Positions 19,083 through 28,380 of a stretch of 64,000 nucleotides of DNA are shown piece by piece (the stretch's first letter is position 1; each line of letters opens with the position of its first letter). Location of the stretch: contig NZ_FXTH01000003.1 in assembly GCF_900182555.1 (NCBI RefSeq), positions 281,901-345,900 on the forward strand. Direction: 5' to 3'. The stretch is from Fodinibius sediminis (lineage in GTDB: Bacteria; Bacteroidota; Rhodothermia; Balneolales; Balneolaceae). A program made the position numbers and the translations under genes. The notes under the pieces are model-generated. The model ran no database searches. It was not told the origin of the DNA and saw only the letters and a list, made by a program, of their open reading frames with translations.

Positions 19083-19820
19083 ATGCAAATTTCTCTTTTT
19101 ATAACCTGTTTCAATGATACCCTGTTTCCCGAAACAGGAAAGGCCATGGTACAGCTCCTGGAACGGCTGGGGCATCAGGTGGACTTTCCCCTCGAACAGA
19201 CATGCTGTGGCCAAATGCACTATAATACCGGCTATCAGGAAGAAACTATTCCTCTGGTACGCCGTTTTGTGGAGGTATTTGGTGAGGCTGAAGCTGTCGT
19301 AGCGCCGTCGGCTTCCTGCGTGGGAATGGTCAGGGAATTTTATTCAAAGGTGGCCGAACGGGCGGGGGATCCGGAGCTTGCCAATGCCGTGGAGGAGGTG
19401 ATCCCCCGGGTATTTGAGCTATCGGAGTTTTTGGTGAAGGAATTGGGCATAGAGGATGTAGGTGCCTACTACCCGCATCGGGTAACTTACCACCCCACCT
19501 GTCACTCGCTGCGGGTTCTGCATGTGGGCGACGCGCCGTTGATTCTTCTTCGCAACGTGCGGGGCATCGACCTGGTGGAGCTGCCCGCCGCAGAACAGTG
19601 CTGCGGTTTTGGCGGCACCTTTGCTGTCAAGAATGCGGATACTTCTATGGCGATGCTGGGAGATAAAATCCGTCATATCAAGGGTACCGGGGCAGAGGTT
19701 TGTGCCGCTGCTGACAACTCCTGTCTGATGCATATCGGCGGGGCCCTGAAACGCCAGCGCAGCGGGGTCGAACCGGTGCACCTGGCCGAGATACTCGCCT
19801 CAACGGAAGAGACTGAATAG
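19083..19820 (+). CDS. lutA: LutA: Fe-S/CCG-domain subunit of L-lactate oxidation
   Basis: 245 residues with two cysteine-rich CCG domains: ETCCGQMHYNTG (about residue 40) and EQCCGFGGTFAVKNADTS (about residue 175). This matches LutA/YkgE, which with LutB and LutC oxidizes L-lactate to pyruvate. The order lutA-lutB-lutC is standard. In this locus the lactate is the product of the lactaldehyde dehydrogenase domain upstream, so the set completes rhamnose use. Confidence 0.95.
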   Translation: MQISLFITCFNDTLFPETGKAMVQLLERLGHQVDFPLEQTCCGQMHYNTGYQEETIPLVRRFVEVFGEAEAVVAPSASCVGMVREFYSKVAERAGDPELANAVEEVIPRVFELSEFLVKELGIEDVGAYYPHRVTYHPTCHSLRVLHVGDAPLILLRNVRGIDLVELPAAEQCCGFGGTFAVKNADTSMAMLGDKIRHIKGTGAEVCAAADNSCLMHIGGALKRQRSGVEPVHLAEILASTEETE

Positions 19821-19929
19821 CTGGAATGCGAAATACCCGACATATGGGGCATAGAGGAATCATAAGCCGGCCATGCCTGAACATAATACAGGGGCCGATT
19901 GGATTAATGTTGACTTTATTAGCGTGACC

Positions 19930-21363
19930 ATGAAGAATAAAAAGAAAACACCCACCTTTGAGGAGACGGCAAAGGCGTACTTGTCTAATACGCAGCTGCG
20001 CCGCAACATCGGTCATGCAACGCATACCATTCGCGAAAAACGTGAGACAGTGGTCGGCGAGATGCCTGACTGGGAGATATTGCGTGAGGCCGGCAGCCAG
20101 CTTAAAAAGCGTGTCATGCGACACCTTGATGACTACCTGTTGCAGCTGGAGGCCTCGGTACAGGAGGCCGGCGGAAAGGTCCATTGGGCAGGCGATGCCG
20201 AAGAAGCTAACCGTATTATTGCAGACCTGGTAAAAGAGCAGCAGGCAGAAGAGGTTGTCAAGGTAAAGTCTATCACTACGGACGAAATCGGGCTTAACCA
20301 AGCCCTGGCCGGAGAAGGCATACGGGCGTTGGAAACCGATCTTGCCGAACTCATCGTACAGCTGGCAGAAGACGAACCCTCCCATATCCTTGTTCCGGCC
20401 ATCCACAAGAACCGCTCTGAAATACGGGAGCTGTTCCGAAAAAAACTGAACCAGCAGGAGCTGAGCGACCGCCCGGAAGACCTGGCGGAGGCCGCCCGGC
20501 TTTACCTGCGCAAGAAATTTCTGAATGCGAAGGTGGGTATTAGCGGGGCCAATTTTGCCGTCGCGGACACAGGTACCGTAGCAGTGGTTGAATCGGAAGG
20601 CAATGGACGGATGTGTACCACCCTCCCTGAAACACTGATTACGGTGATGGGAATTGAGAAGATCATCCCCCGCTGGCGCGATTTTGAAGTTTTCATGCAG
20701 CTGCTGCCCCGGTCGTCTACTGCCGAACGCATGAATCCCTACAATTCTTTCTGGACAGGTGTGACCGAAGGGGACGGCCCCCGGGAATTTCACCTTGTGT
20801 TACTGGATAACGGACGTACCAACGTACTGGCCGATGAGGTTGGACGACAGACTCTTAATTGTATTCGATGCAGCGCCTGCCTGAATGTATGTCCCGTCTA
20901 TGAGCGTACCGGGGGACATGCCTATAATTCGGTATACCCGGGTCCCATCGGTGCTATTTTAACGCCCCAGCTACGGGGACTGGATGACGAGGGTGCGGCC
21001 TCCCTGCCCTATGCCTCTACCTTGTGCGGGGCTTGCTACGAAGTTTGTCCTGTGAAAATTAATATTCCGGAGGTCCTGGTTCACCTGCGGGGAAAGATTG
21101 TGGATCGAAAGAAGCGCGAAGGAGGTCTTAAGACCAAAACGGATCCTGAACATGTTGGCATGCGATGGATGGGGCGTGCGTTCACTAAACGGTCGCGTTA
21201 TGAGCGAGCACAGAAAATCGCCCGTCTGGGCCAGAAAATATTTGTCCGGGACGGGACCATTTCAAATTTACCCGGTGAGTTGTCCGGGTGGACCGCCATG
21301 CGCGATTTGAAACCAATTCCAAAACAAACATTCCGCGAGTGGTGGGGAGATCGTGATGAGTAG
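19930..21363 (+). CDS. lutB: LutB: iron-sulfur subunit of L-lactate oxidation
   Basis: 477 residues from ATG 19930, almost the same as Bacillus LutB (476). An upstream ATG at 19873 would add 19 unrelated residues, so 19930 is preferred. Two [4Fe-4S] motifs are present: CIRCSACLNVCPVYE and CGACYEVCPVKINIPEV, after an N-terminal LutB/LldF domain. The end overlaps lutC by 11 bases, so translation is likely coupled. Confidence 0.95.
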   Translation: MKNKKKTPTFEETAKAYLSNTQLRRNIGHATHTIREKRETVVGEMPDWEILREAGSQLKKRVMRHLDDYLLQLEASVQEAGGKVHWAGDAEEANRIIADLVKEQQAEEVVKVKSITTDEIGLNQALAGEGIRALETDLAELIVQLAEDEPSHILVPAIHKNRSEIRELFRKKLNQQELSDRPEDLAEAARLYLRKKFLNAKVGISGANFAVADTGTVAVVESEGNGRMCTTLPETLITVMGIEKIIPRWRDFEVFMQLLPRSSTAERMNPYNSFWTGVTEGDGPREFHLVLLDNGRTNVLADEVGRQTLNCIRCSACLNVCPVYERTGGHAYNSVYPGPIGAILTPQLRGLDDEGAASLPYASTLCGACYEVCPVKINIPEVLVHLRGKIVDRKKREGGLKTKTDPEHVGMRWMGRAFTKRSRYERAQKIARLGQKIFVRDGTISNLPGELSGWTAMRDLKPIPKQTFREWWGDRDE

Positions 21364-22015
21364 TGCAAAAGACAACATACTGGGCAGCATCAGGGCGGCC
21401 CTCCGAGAGGTGCCCGCAGAAGAACAACCAGAAGATATCGAGGTGCCGCGGGACTATCGGAAGCAGGGAGAAGGGGGCGTCATTGACATAGTCGAACGGT
21501 TTGCAGAGCGGGTTGGAGAGTACAAGGCCACGGTAAACCGGATTCATGAAGAGGAGTTGAAAGACACCATAGCCGAGAGTTGCCGCGGGGAGGGGGTGGA
21601 AGCACTGGCGGTCCCCGACGGCTTCCCCGGGGAATGGCTGCCCGATGACCTGACGCTTCTGCAGGATAAAAAAGACGCCCCCCTTTCTCACCGGGAGCTG
21701 GACCGTTCAGATGGCGTGATTACCACCTGTGCGCTTGGCATCGCCCAGACCGGGACCCTTGTTTTGGATGCCGGTGCGGGGCAGGGGCGCCGGGTGTTAA
21801 CGCTTTTGCCTGATTACCACCTTTGCATTATCTGGGAAAGCCAGATTGTGGAGCTTGTGTCCGAAGGATTTCGGTATTTTGAAGCATCCGTGGAACAGGA
21901 GGGTCCTCCCCTCACCTTTATTTCGGGCCCTTCCGCCACTTCGGATATTGAACTCAGCCGGGTGGAGGGTGTTCACGGCCCCCGCAGGCTCGAGGTGTTA
22001 ATTGTCAGCCGGTGA
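21353..22015 (+). CDS. lutC: LutC: subunit of L-lactate oxidation
   Basis: 219-220 residues with a DUF162 (LUD) domain. GTG 21353 and ATG 21356 are adjacent possible starts, and both overlap the lutB stop. Family features include GVITTCALGIAQTGTLVLDAG (about residues 125-145), RRVLTLLPDYHLCI and SGPSATSDIELSRVEGVHGP near the end. It completes the lactate-oxidation set. The next gene is convergent, 20 bases away. Confidence 0.95.
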   Translation: MMSSAKDNILGSIRAALREVPAEEQPEDIEVPRDYRKQGEGGVIDIVERFAERVGEYKATVNRIHEEELKDTIAESCRGEGVEALAVPDGFPGEWLPDDLTLLQDKKDAPLSHRELDRSDGVITTCALGIAQTGTLVLDAGAGQGRRVLTLLPDYHLCIIWESQIVELVSEGFRYFEASVEQEGPPLTFISGPSATSDIELSRVEGVHGPRRLEVLIVSR

Positions 22016-22035
22016 AGGCCGGGGGCTATCGATCG

Positions 22036-23220
22036 TCAGGCCGCCCTGGAGCTGACGGCAGACGAAGCAGAACGGTTTTCTTTCCTTCTGACAGCCTGCC
22101 GCCGTCGCCCCCACCAGATGGTAATGCCGGTCACCGGCAGGCTGGCCACGACAAGACTGCTCAGGAAGACGATGATTTTACCCGCGAAGCCGCCGATGGC
22201 GCCCACATGGATATCATAATTCATTCGCTGAATGTTATCAGCAATTGAAGCCTGCTCGAGCTTGCCATAGATATGGTCGGGTTCAACCTCTTCAAGCGTC
22301 CGGGCATCAAAATATCGGAAGTCGGAATCCCAGTACGTGCCTTTGGACAGCTTTACGTAGGCGTAAATGGTATATTCCTCGGTGGGGGGGTAGTGCATTT
22401 CCACGCTTGCGGCCTGTGGATATTCCTGCATCATCTGTCTCCAGATAATATCAATGGGTTTGCCGGATGGCCCTGTTTCCTGAACCGAACTAATGTTCTC
22501 CGGCAGTACAAACCGGGTCTGTTTTTCGCCCCCTGTCAAAATATGAACACCTTCAGAAAACCAATTGAAGGCTATACTCAGACCCGTTATGGCAACGACC
22601 AGGGCAATGAGGGAGGCATAAAATCCCAGGATGTTGTGTAGGTCATAGTTTTTTCGTTTCCATCGGGTCCGGTCAGACCAGCGGAACCGGACTCGCTTTC
22701 GGGCCGCTTTGCGGTTTCTGGGCCACCACAGGATAAGTCCAGATACGAGGATCAGCAGGAAGATGAGCGTGCTGTAGGAAACGATCTTTTTGCCCACCTC
22801 CCCCATCCACAGGTAGATATGCCCTTCCAGGATGAAATGAAAGAAGCCCGCCTCCAGGTCAACCATTTTGATGAGCTGGCCGGTGTAGGGATTCAAATAT
22901 GCTTTTTGATAAAATTCGGGTTCCGCTTCATAAAAGATGACCTCAAGGGCCTCGTTGGGGGCGCCATAGACGACACTGTGGATATGACGTCCGGGCATTG
23001 TTTCTTCGGCAATAGCATGGGCCTCTGAGGGAGGAATAAAGGAGACTTCCTGCGGGGCCACATGCTGATAGTCCTCATAGAGGCTGCGAATTTCTTCCTG
23101 GAAGCAGTAGATGCAGCCGGTAACGGCGACTACAAACACCACCAGCCCGGTGGGAAGCCCGAGCCAGAGGTGAATGTGGCCGGCGATCTTTTTAAATGGT
23201 CGTTTGCCTACGCTGATCAT
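22036..23220 (-). CDS. PepSY-associated transmembrane protein
   Basis: 394 residues with four or so transmembrane helices (first: LWLGLPTGLVVFVVAVTGCI; last near KIIVFLSSLVVASLPVTGIT). It belongs to the PepSY_TM family, which often sits beside siderophore receptors and may be a ferric-siderophore reductase component. The C-terminus is basic (RRRQAVRRKENR). It is the third gene of a trio with DUF4374 and the TonB receptor, 3 bases after the DUF4374 stop. The iron role is inferred from family and context. Confidence 0.9.
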   Translation of the reverse strand: MISVGKRPFKKIAGHIHLWLGLPTGLVVFVVAVTGCIYCFQEEIRSLYEDYQHVAPQEVSFIPPSEAHAIAEETMPGRHIHSVVYGAPNEALEVIFYEAEPEFYQKAYLNPYTGQLIKMVDLEAGFFHFILEGHIYLWMGEVGKKIVSYSTLIFLLILVSGLILWWPRNRKAARKRVRFRWSDRTRWKRKNYDLHNILGFYASLIALVVAITGLSIAFNWFSEGVHILTGGEKQTRFVLPENISSVQETGPSGKPIDIIWRQMMQEYPQAASVEMHYPPTEEYTIYAYVKLSKGTYWDSDFRYFDARTLEEVEPDHIYGKLEQASIADNIQRMNYDIHVGAIGGFAGKIIVFLSSLVVASLPVTGITIWWGRRRQAVRRKENRSASSAVSSRAA

Positions 23221-23223
23221 CCG

Positions 23224-24456
23224 TTACGGGTTGAGGTTGTAAATGCCTTTCAACTCTTTTCCCATGATTTCGGCTCCTTTCACGGCGGTGGCACTTGCTA
23301 CATCCACTTTGTAGACATGGGCACTTTCGGAAGTGGTGACGCTCATATACACTGTTCCATTATCGACATGCCACGGACTCCCGTAAAATCCACCGTGGAG
23401 CGGCATATTGCTTACTTCGGTGGATGTTTGGTTTTCAAGGTCCAGCACTACCAGCTTGTGGATTTCATTGGCGGCCGAAAAGGAGCCCCAGAGCTGAGAG
23501 TCGTCCGTGACAATGTTGGCAACAGCCTTGCCGTTCCCCGCATATTCAAGGAAGTTGATTTTGCCGCCTGCGGCCTCCTCCACGTTGAAGAAGTAGTTGC
23601 TGTCAAAGCGGTTCTCCCCGTTGTTGATGCGCAGAATACCGGAAGGTTTGCCCTGCGTGGTAAAGCCGTTTGCCAGAGAAGCAGAGGAGTAAGCATAAAG
23701 GTTGTCATTTTCATCGGCAATCATCCCGTTGAAGAGGCCGTACACGCCAATGGGCCCCATGCGTATATCTTTTAAATACTGCTCAAATTCAAGTTCGGGG
23801 TATGAGTATACCGCTACATAAGCCGTATCGGTCTGTGGAGTAGAGAAATCGCCACGGGCGTGAATCTTGTAGAAAGGCACGAAGAGCTTGCCGTCGCGGA
23901 CTGTCAGAGCCGTAGGCCAGGCGACCAGCGAATCTTCCCTGCTTTCCCAGATGCGCATATTGACTTTCTCCCTGATGGAGACGGATGGCACATCAATTTT
24001 GTGCAGTACCCGGTCGGCAAAATCCACGCGGGGTACCTCCATGGCCAACATGGTTTCCTTGTTGGCATGGCCGACCATGTCAAGGGTATTCTGGAAAACA
24101 AAACGGCCTTTTTCAGTGATTACGCCCTGCTCGTTGAGTTCATAGGCAATGACATTATTATCATCAAAATAGCCTATGCTGAACAGGGTGTTGTTGTGAT
24201 TTGCCATATAACGCCAGCCGGTCTGCTCAATACCGACCCCTTCGGCAGAGAGTGATCCGCTCATCAGGTTTTCGGTATTTAAAATATAGTCGGTCGACTC
24301 ATTTGCCGAACCCTGGGCCGTAAAAGCCACGGTATATTCTGTTGGCTGCTGTTGTTTTTGCTCGTCGTTTGATCCGGTTACGCTGCTGCAGGCGGTGCCC
24401 AGAACAGCAAGCAGGCTCAGTAATAGTGATAGGATTAGGTATCTGTTCAGTTTCAT
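23224..24456 (-). CDS. DUF4374 lipoprotein
   Basis: 410 residues from ATG 24456; upstream codons up to 24570 give an implausible N-terminus and are excluded. The signal peptide (KLNRYLILSLLLSLLAVLG) ends at a lipobox TAC with Cys near 21. The rest is DUF4374, a beta-propeller-like family found with TonB receptors, with DKKIDVPSVSIREK-type strands. It probably acts at the outer membrane surface or in the periplasm. The gene lies between the receptor and PepSY protein on the same strand. Confidence 0.9.
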   Translation of the reverse strand: MKLNRYLILSLLLSLLAVLGTACSSVTGSNDEQKQQQPTEYTVAFTAQGSANESTDYILNTENLMSGSLSAEGVGIEQTGWRYMANHNNTLFSIGYFDDNNVIAYELNEQGVITEKGRFVFQNTLDMVGHANKETMLAMEVPRVDFADRVLHKIDVPSVSIREKVNMRIWESREDSLVAWPTALTVRDGKLFVPFYKIHARGDFSTPQTDTAYVAVYSYPELEFEQYLKDIRMGPIGVYGLFNGMIADENDNLYAYSSASLANGFTTQGKPSGILRINNGENRFDSNYFFNVEEAAGGKINFLEYAGNGKAVANIVTDDSQLWGSFSAANEIHKLVVLDLENQTSTEVSNMPLHGGFYGSPWHVDNGTVYMSVTTSESAHVYKVDVASATAVKGAEIMGKELKGIYNLNP

Positions 24457-24490
24457 GATTGAATGGGTGTTTGGATTGTTCATTAGATTG

Positions 24491-26854
24491 TTAATTAAAG
24501 AGGTATCGAAATTTGATTTGAAATGCCCGCCCGGGTTTCTGCAGCCGAAAGTGGTCGTAGGCCTTCGCATTTGTGATGTTGGAACACGCTACGTTGATAT
24601 TGTATCGTCCATCTTCGAGGGAATACCCCAGTTGAAGATGCTGCACATATTGACGCGGAATAACATATTTACTCTCATCTGCGCCCAGGCTGGGCCATTT
24701 GAGGTAATACTCTTCAACAAAGTTGCCGCTCCACGTAAATGAGAGGCGGTCATGCGGTACAATCAGCCCATCGAACTTAAGGCCGGCAGACTGGCTGCTC
24801 ATCAGGTAGGGAATGTTAGGAATACGATCGCGGTAGATATGGCTGATGCGCCCGTTTTCGTATTTTGAGTTGTTTAGAATATTCTGATAGGTGGTATTGA
24901 GATCAGCAAAAAACAAGCGCTCGTATTCATAGCGAAGACCGGCTTCAATACCCGAACTTACAACACTGCGCTGGTTGATATACTGACTGGTAAGGCCGGT
25001 GACCTGGATTCGGATCAGATCTTTGGCATCCCGTCGAAAATAGTTGGTTTCAGCCATCAGGCGGTGACTGCCCAGAAGCCGTTCAATTTGAAGCCCAAGA
25101 TTAAAATTGTTGCTGTTTTCGGGAGCCAGTTGGGGATTGGACAACAGCAGTAGTCCATCCCCGAATACTTCATAGCCGTCCGGGAAGCGGTAGGTCTTTT
25201 CGTACGAGGCTTTTGCCTGCAAGCCTTCCAGCGGATGGTAAGTGGTGGCAATACCATAGCCCGGCTTGAAGGTATTACTGTTAAATTCAGATCGTTTCCC
25301 GTCCCAGTCAACGCCAATAACGTTTGAATTAAAGAAGTAGAGCTTCGAAAAAATGGTGGTGGACCAGCGATCGTCAAACAAGCGGAGCTTATAGCTGCCG
25401 GAAAGCACGTTCTTGTTCAGCGTGTTTGGATCCGCGAAAGCGACAGGATTCGTGCTTATGGGATCATGGCCCTCCCGGTTGATGTAACTCCGGGTATGAT
25501 TTAAAACCGCTACGTGCTGATCGCTGAACTGATATCTCAAATTTACATTGCTCTGGAAAGCCTCATCATTGTACCGGAACAGCGTTTTTTCCCAGCTGGA
25601 TTCTGCGATGTTTTGATTGTTCTTGCGTTCGTATTCACCAAGCCAGTTGTACGAGACAGCACTGGTATCCACAACCCCCGAGTGGCTGTTCAGGAAGGAG
25701 GCAAAAGCTTTGATTTGTAGCCTGTTCAGCTCTTTGCGGTAGGTCAGGGAACCCAGTTTCGTGTTGCTGGTGGTGTGGACGCGGCCAAATACCCGGTCCA
25801 TGCTCACCCCGTGCTGCACATCGTCCCGGTTGTCGGCCAACGAGAGCCCGACCATAATTTCATCGGCAAAATGCAGCCCGCGAAATCCCGTCTCCAGGTT
25901 GAACATTCGCGATTCATAGGCATCGTGGAATCGTTTGACCTGCTGCTCTTCGCCATAGGTGCCCGTTTCGGGATCAGGGATGTGCACGTCGATGGTATAA
26001 TTGTTATCGGAGTAGTTGTAAAAGCCGCTGGTTTTCAGGATGAAACCAGACGACGGATGTACATACTGGCCATCCAGGGCCAGCTTGTGGGTATTGAACG
26101 ATCCCACCGCGTACGAAGCATCAAGGTAGTGCCGGGGCGACTGCTCGGTCACCAGGTTGACAGCCCCACCGAGGGCATCACCGCCCAGGTACACCGGAAC
26201 CACCCCCTTGTATACTTCCACGCGTTCAATCAGATTAACGGGGATGTTGTTAATGCCAAAGGTGCTTCCGTAATTTTCAATGGGAAGGCCGTCCATAAAA
26301 AAGCGTACCTGGCGGCCGGAGAGGCCATTGAGGGAAAGGTTGAACCGGGAGCCGAGCCCGCCTTCCCGGCGAATGTGAATGCCCGGATTGGTTTGAAGGA
26401 TGTCATCAATATTGGCGTTCGTATTCTCCAGGCTTTTGGTGCTTATTGAAGCGACGCTGAAAGCTTCTTCCCGTTTCAGTTTGGCTTCCGATTTGCCCTG
26501 AACCATAACAGACTGCATCTGCAGGGTATCCTCCTTCAGGGTAAGGTGCAGGGGTTTCCTTTCGTTGGGAGCAAGCAATACGCTCCGTTCCTCTGAAACA
26601 TATCCAATAGCCGAGAAGACCAGCGTATGTTCGCCGGGAGCCAGCCGCGACAGCTCAAAATATCCGCGGGTGTCGGTGGCTGCGCCACGAGTGCTTCCCT
26701 CCAGTCTGACGGTGATACCGGCCAGTGGATCTCCCGCAGTGTTCAACACCTGTCCGGAAATACCAGTACCCGCGGTTTGGGCAGCCAGCTGCGGCACAGC
26801 AGGACAGAAAAGTGCCAGGATCAAAAGTAAAGGAATGGTGTTTCGTACGTGCAC
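24491..26854 (-). CDS. TonB-dependent receptor with CarboxypepD_reg domain
   Basis: 787 residues, GTG start, with a signal peptide ending near AAQ (about residue 26). A carboxypeptidase-regulatory-like domain (about 30-115: GTGISGQVLNTAGDPLAG) precedes the plug (IDDILQTNPGIHIRREGG, about 150-260) and the beta-barrel, which ends FQIKFRYLFN with the outer-membrane C-terminal aromatic. Together with DUF4374 and PepSY it points to siderophore or heme import rather than a SusC-type glycan porin, because no SusD is adjacent. The substrate is inferred. Confidence 0.93.
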   Translation of the reverse strand: MHVRNTIPLLLILALFCPAVPQLAAQTAGTGISGQVLNTAGDPLAGITVRLEGSTRGAATDTRGYFELSRLAPGEHTLVFSAIGYVSEERSVLLAPNERKPLHLTLKEDTLQMQSVMVQGKSEAKLKREEAFSVASISTKSLENTNANIDDILQTNPGIHIRREGGLGSRFNLSLNGLSGRQVRFFMDGLPIENYGSTFGINNIPVNLIERVEVYKGVVPVYLGGDALGGAVNLVTEQSPRHYLDASYAVGSFNTHKLALDGQYVHPSSGFILKTSGFYNYSDNNYTIDVHIPDPETGTYGEEQQVKRFHDAYESRMFNLETGFRGLHFADEIMVGLSLADNRDDVQHGVSMDRVFGRVHTTSNTKLGSLTYRKELNRLQIKAFASFLNSHSGVVDTSAVSYNWLGEYERKNNQNIAESSWEKTLFRYNDEAFQSNVNLRYQFSDQHVAVLNHTRSYINREGHDPISTNPVAFADPNTLNKNVLSGSYKLRLFDDRWSTTIFSKLYFFNSNVIGVDWDGKRSEFNSNTFKPGYGIATTYHPLEGLQAKASYEKTYRFPDGYEVFGDGLLLLSNPQLAPENSNNFNLGLQIERLLGSHRLMAETNYFRRDAKDLIRIQVTGLTSQYINQRSVVSSGIEAGLRYEYERLFFADLNTTYQNILNNSKYENGRISHIYRDRIPNIPYLMSSQSAGLKFDGLIVPHDRLSFTWSGNFVEEYYLKWPSLGADESKYVIPRQYVQHLQLGYSLEDGRYNINVACSNITNAKAYDHFRLQKPGRAFQIKFRYLFN

Positions 26855-27234
26855 GGCTATAAATGCGTTTTATTTAGATCGATTCTTAATTGAGGCAGAG
26901 AAGTTAGTTTCAGCAGGTGGCAAGCCCAAATTTTATTTAGAATAATTTTAAATAAAATATTTCTATAGGCCTGTATGAGCTATAGGTACGCTTTTTGTCG
27001 ATAAAACATGACTATCAGGGCGACTCACTCTTGTATTTACAGGTACAGCCCATGACTGTGCACAGTCAATAAAAAGCCGGGAGGCGCTGTGCGAAAAGCT
27101 TCAGTTTATGGAACAAAAGATCCTGGATTTCAGATGGTTTTCTTTTAGAGATTTACCGTTGTTTTTATTAATGTTTTAGCTTGCTGCTGCAGGGATGGAA
27201 CAGGAATGTCAACAGAAAATGACGGGTAGTTCGG
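26855..27234. promoter_or_regulatory. Divergent control region between the TonB receptor and the DUF5009 gene
   Basis: 380 bases, AT-rich near the receptor. It holds two palindromes. One is a 10-bp inverted repeat with a 9-bp spacer at 26930-26958 (ATTTTATTTA/TAAATAAAAT), about 75 bases upstream of the receptor start. The other is a 16-bp perfect palindrome TGACTGTGCACAGTCA at 27053-27068, facing the DUF5009 gene. The first is a candidate operator for metal-dependent repression of the receptor operon (inferred); the second is a candidate operator of unknown factor. Confidence 0.5.
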
Positions 27235-28356
27235 ATGGAAAACATTGATCGTACACTATTGGATAAATACGGGCGATTGCTGTCGCTTGATTTTTACCGG
27301 GGACTGACGATGTTTCTGCTGGTTGCCGAGGGGGCCGGCTTGTGGTATGCCATTGTTGATCCCTATTTTGAAGGAACCCTCCTGAGCATGATAGGTACCC
27401 AGTTTCATCATCATCCGTGGAATGGCCTTCGTTTCTGGGATCTCGTACAGCCGTTCTTCATGTTTATTGTCGGGGTGGCCATGCCCATCTCTTTTGGAAA
27501 ACGGTGGGCCCGCGGAGACAGCTGGAGGGATACGTTTGGACATGCCCTGTACCGGTCCCTGGTGCTCTTGACCCTGGGTCTGACGCTGCACTGCATCTAT
27601 GCGGGGGAACTGGTTTTTGAATTATGGAATGTCCTTTCACAGCTCTCCTTCACCTACCTGGTGGCTTTTTTAATCATGCGCAAAAGCTGGAAATTTCAGA
27701 TCAGCTTTTCTGTGGGGCTACTGGTGCTGACGGAATTGCTGTACCGCCTGTGGTCGGTGGAAGGGTTCAGCCAGCCCTTTACGCCCGATCATAATTTCGG
27801 TTCCTGGATGGATCTCATTCTTATGGGCAAACTGAGCGGGGGACACTGGGTGGCTGTGAACGCTATTCCCACAGCAGCGCATACAATCTGGGGCGTGATC
27901 GCCGGGCAGTTATTAATAAGCGGCCGAGAGACGGGCGAAAAAATAAAAAAACTCCTGCTGGCTGGTTTCGGGCTGGTTGTGATGGGCTACCTGCTTGATC
28001 CCTTGACGCCCATCATCAAGCGCATCGCCACCACCTCCTTTACCATTGTGAGTGGTGGTTGGTGCCTGCTGGCACTGGTTGCCTCATTCTATCTGTTCGA
28101 TGTGAAAAAGACAAGGATAACATCAGCCCGGTTTTTTGCCATCGTGGGCATGAATCCCCTGTTTATATACCTTTTCAGCGAGCTTGGTGGCGTTGACTGG
28201 GTATACAGCATGGTGGAAGTATTTACGATAGGCATACTGGGCTGGGTTTCCATGCCAGCTGCATGGATTGGCATTTTGACATCCGCCATTGTTCTGGGAC
28301 TCATGTGGTATTTGACCTATTTCCTGTACAAAAGGGAAATATTTATTTCCATCTAA
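27235..28356 (+). CDS. DUF5009 / HGSNAT-like membrane protein
   Basis: 373 residues with about nine to ten transmembrane helices. The N-terminal RLLSLDFYRGLTMFLLVAEG matches DUF5009/YeiB-like acyltransferase membrane proteins related to heparan-alpha-glucosaminide N-acetyltransferase; a cytoplasmic loop and NPLFIYLFSELG occur later. It may transfer an acetyl group to a sugar at the membrane. The activity of bacterial members is not well established. It is a lone + gene, convergent with the alkaline phosphatase. Confidence 0.83.
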   Translation: MENIDRTLLDKYGRLLSLDFYRGLTMFLLVAEGAGLWYAIVDPYFEGTLLSMIGTQFHHHPWNGLRFWDLVQPFFMFIVGVAMPISFGKRWARGDSWRDTFGHALYRSLVLLTLGLTLHCIYAGELVFELWNVLSQLSFTYLVAFLIMRKSWKFQISFSVGLLVLTELLYRLWSVEGFSQPFTPDHNFGSWMDLILMGKLSGGHWVAVNAIPTAAHTIWGVIAGQLLISGRETGEKIKKLLLAGFGLVVMGYLLDPLTPIIKRIATTSFTIVSGGWCLLALVASFYLFDVKKTRITSARFFAIVGMNPLFIYLFSELGGVDWVYSMVEVFTIGILGWVSMPAAWIGILTSAIVLGLMWYLTYFLYKREIFISI

Positions 28357-28380
28357 GCAGTCGGTCGCTAATAAATTCGC

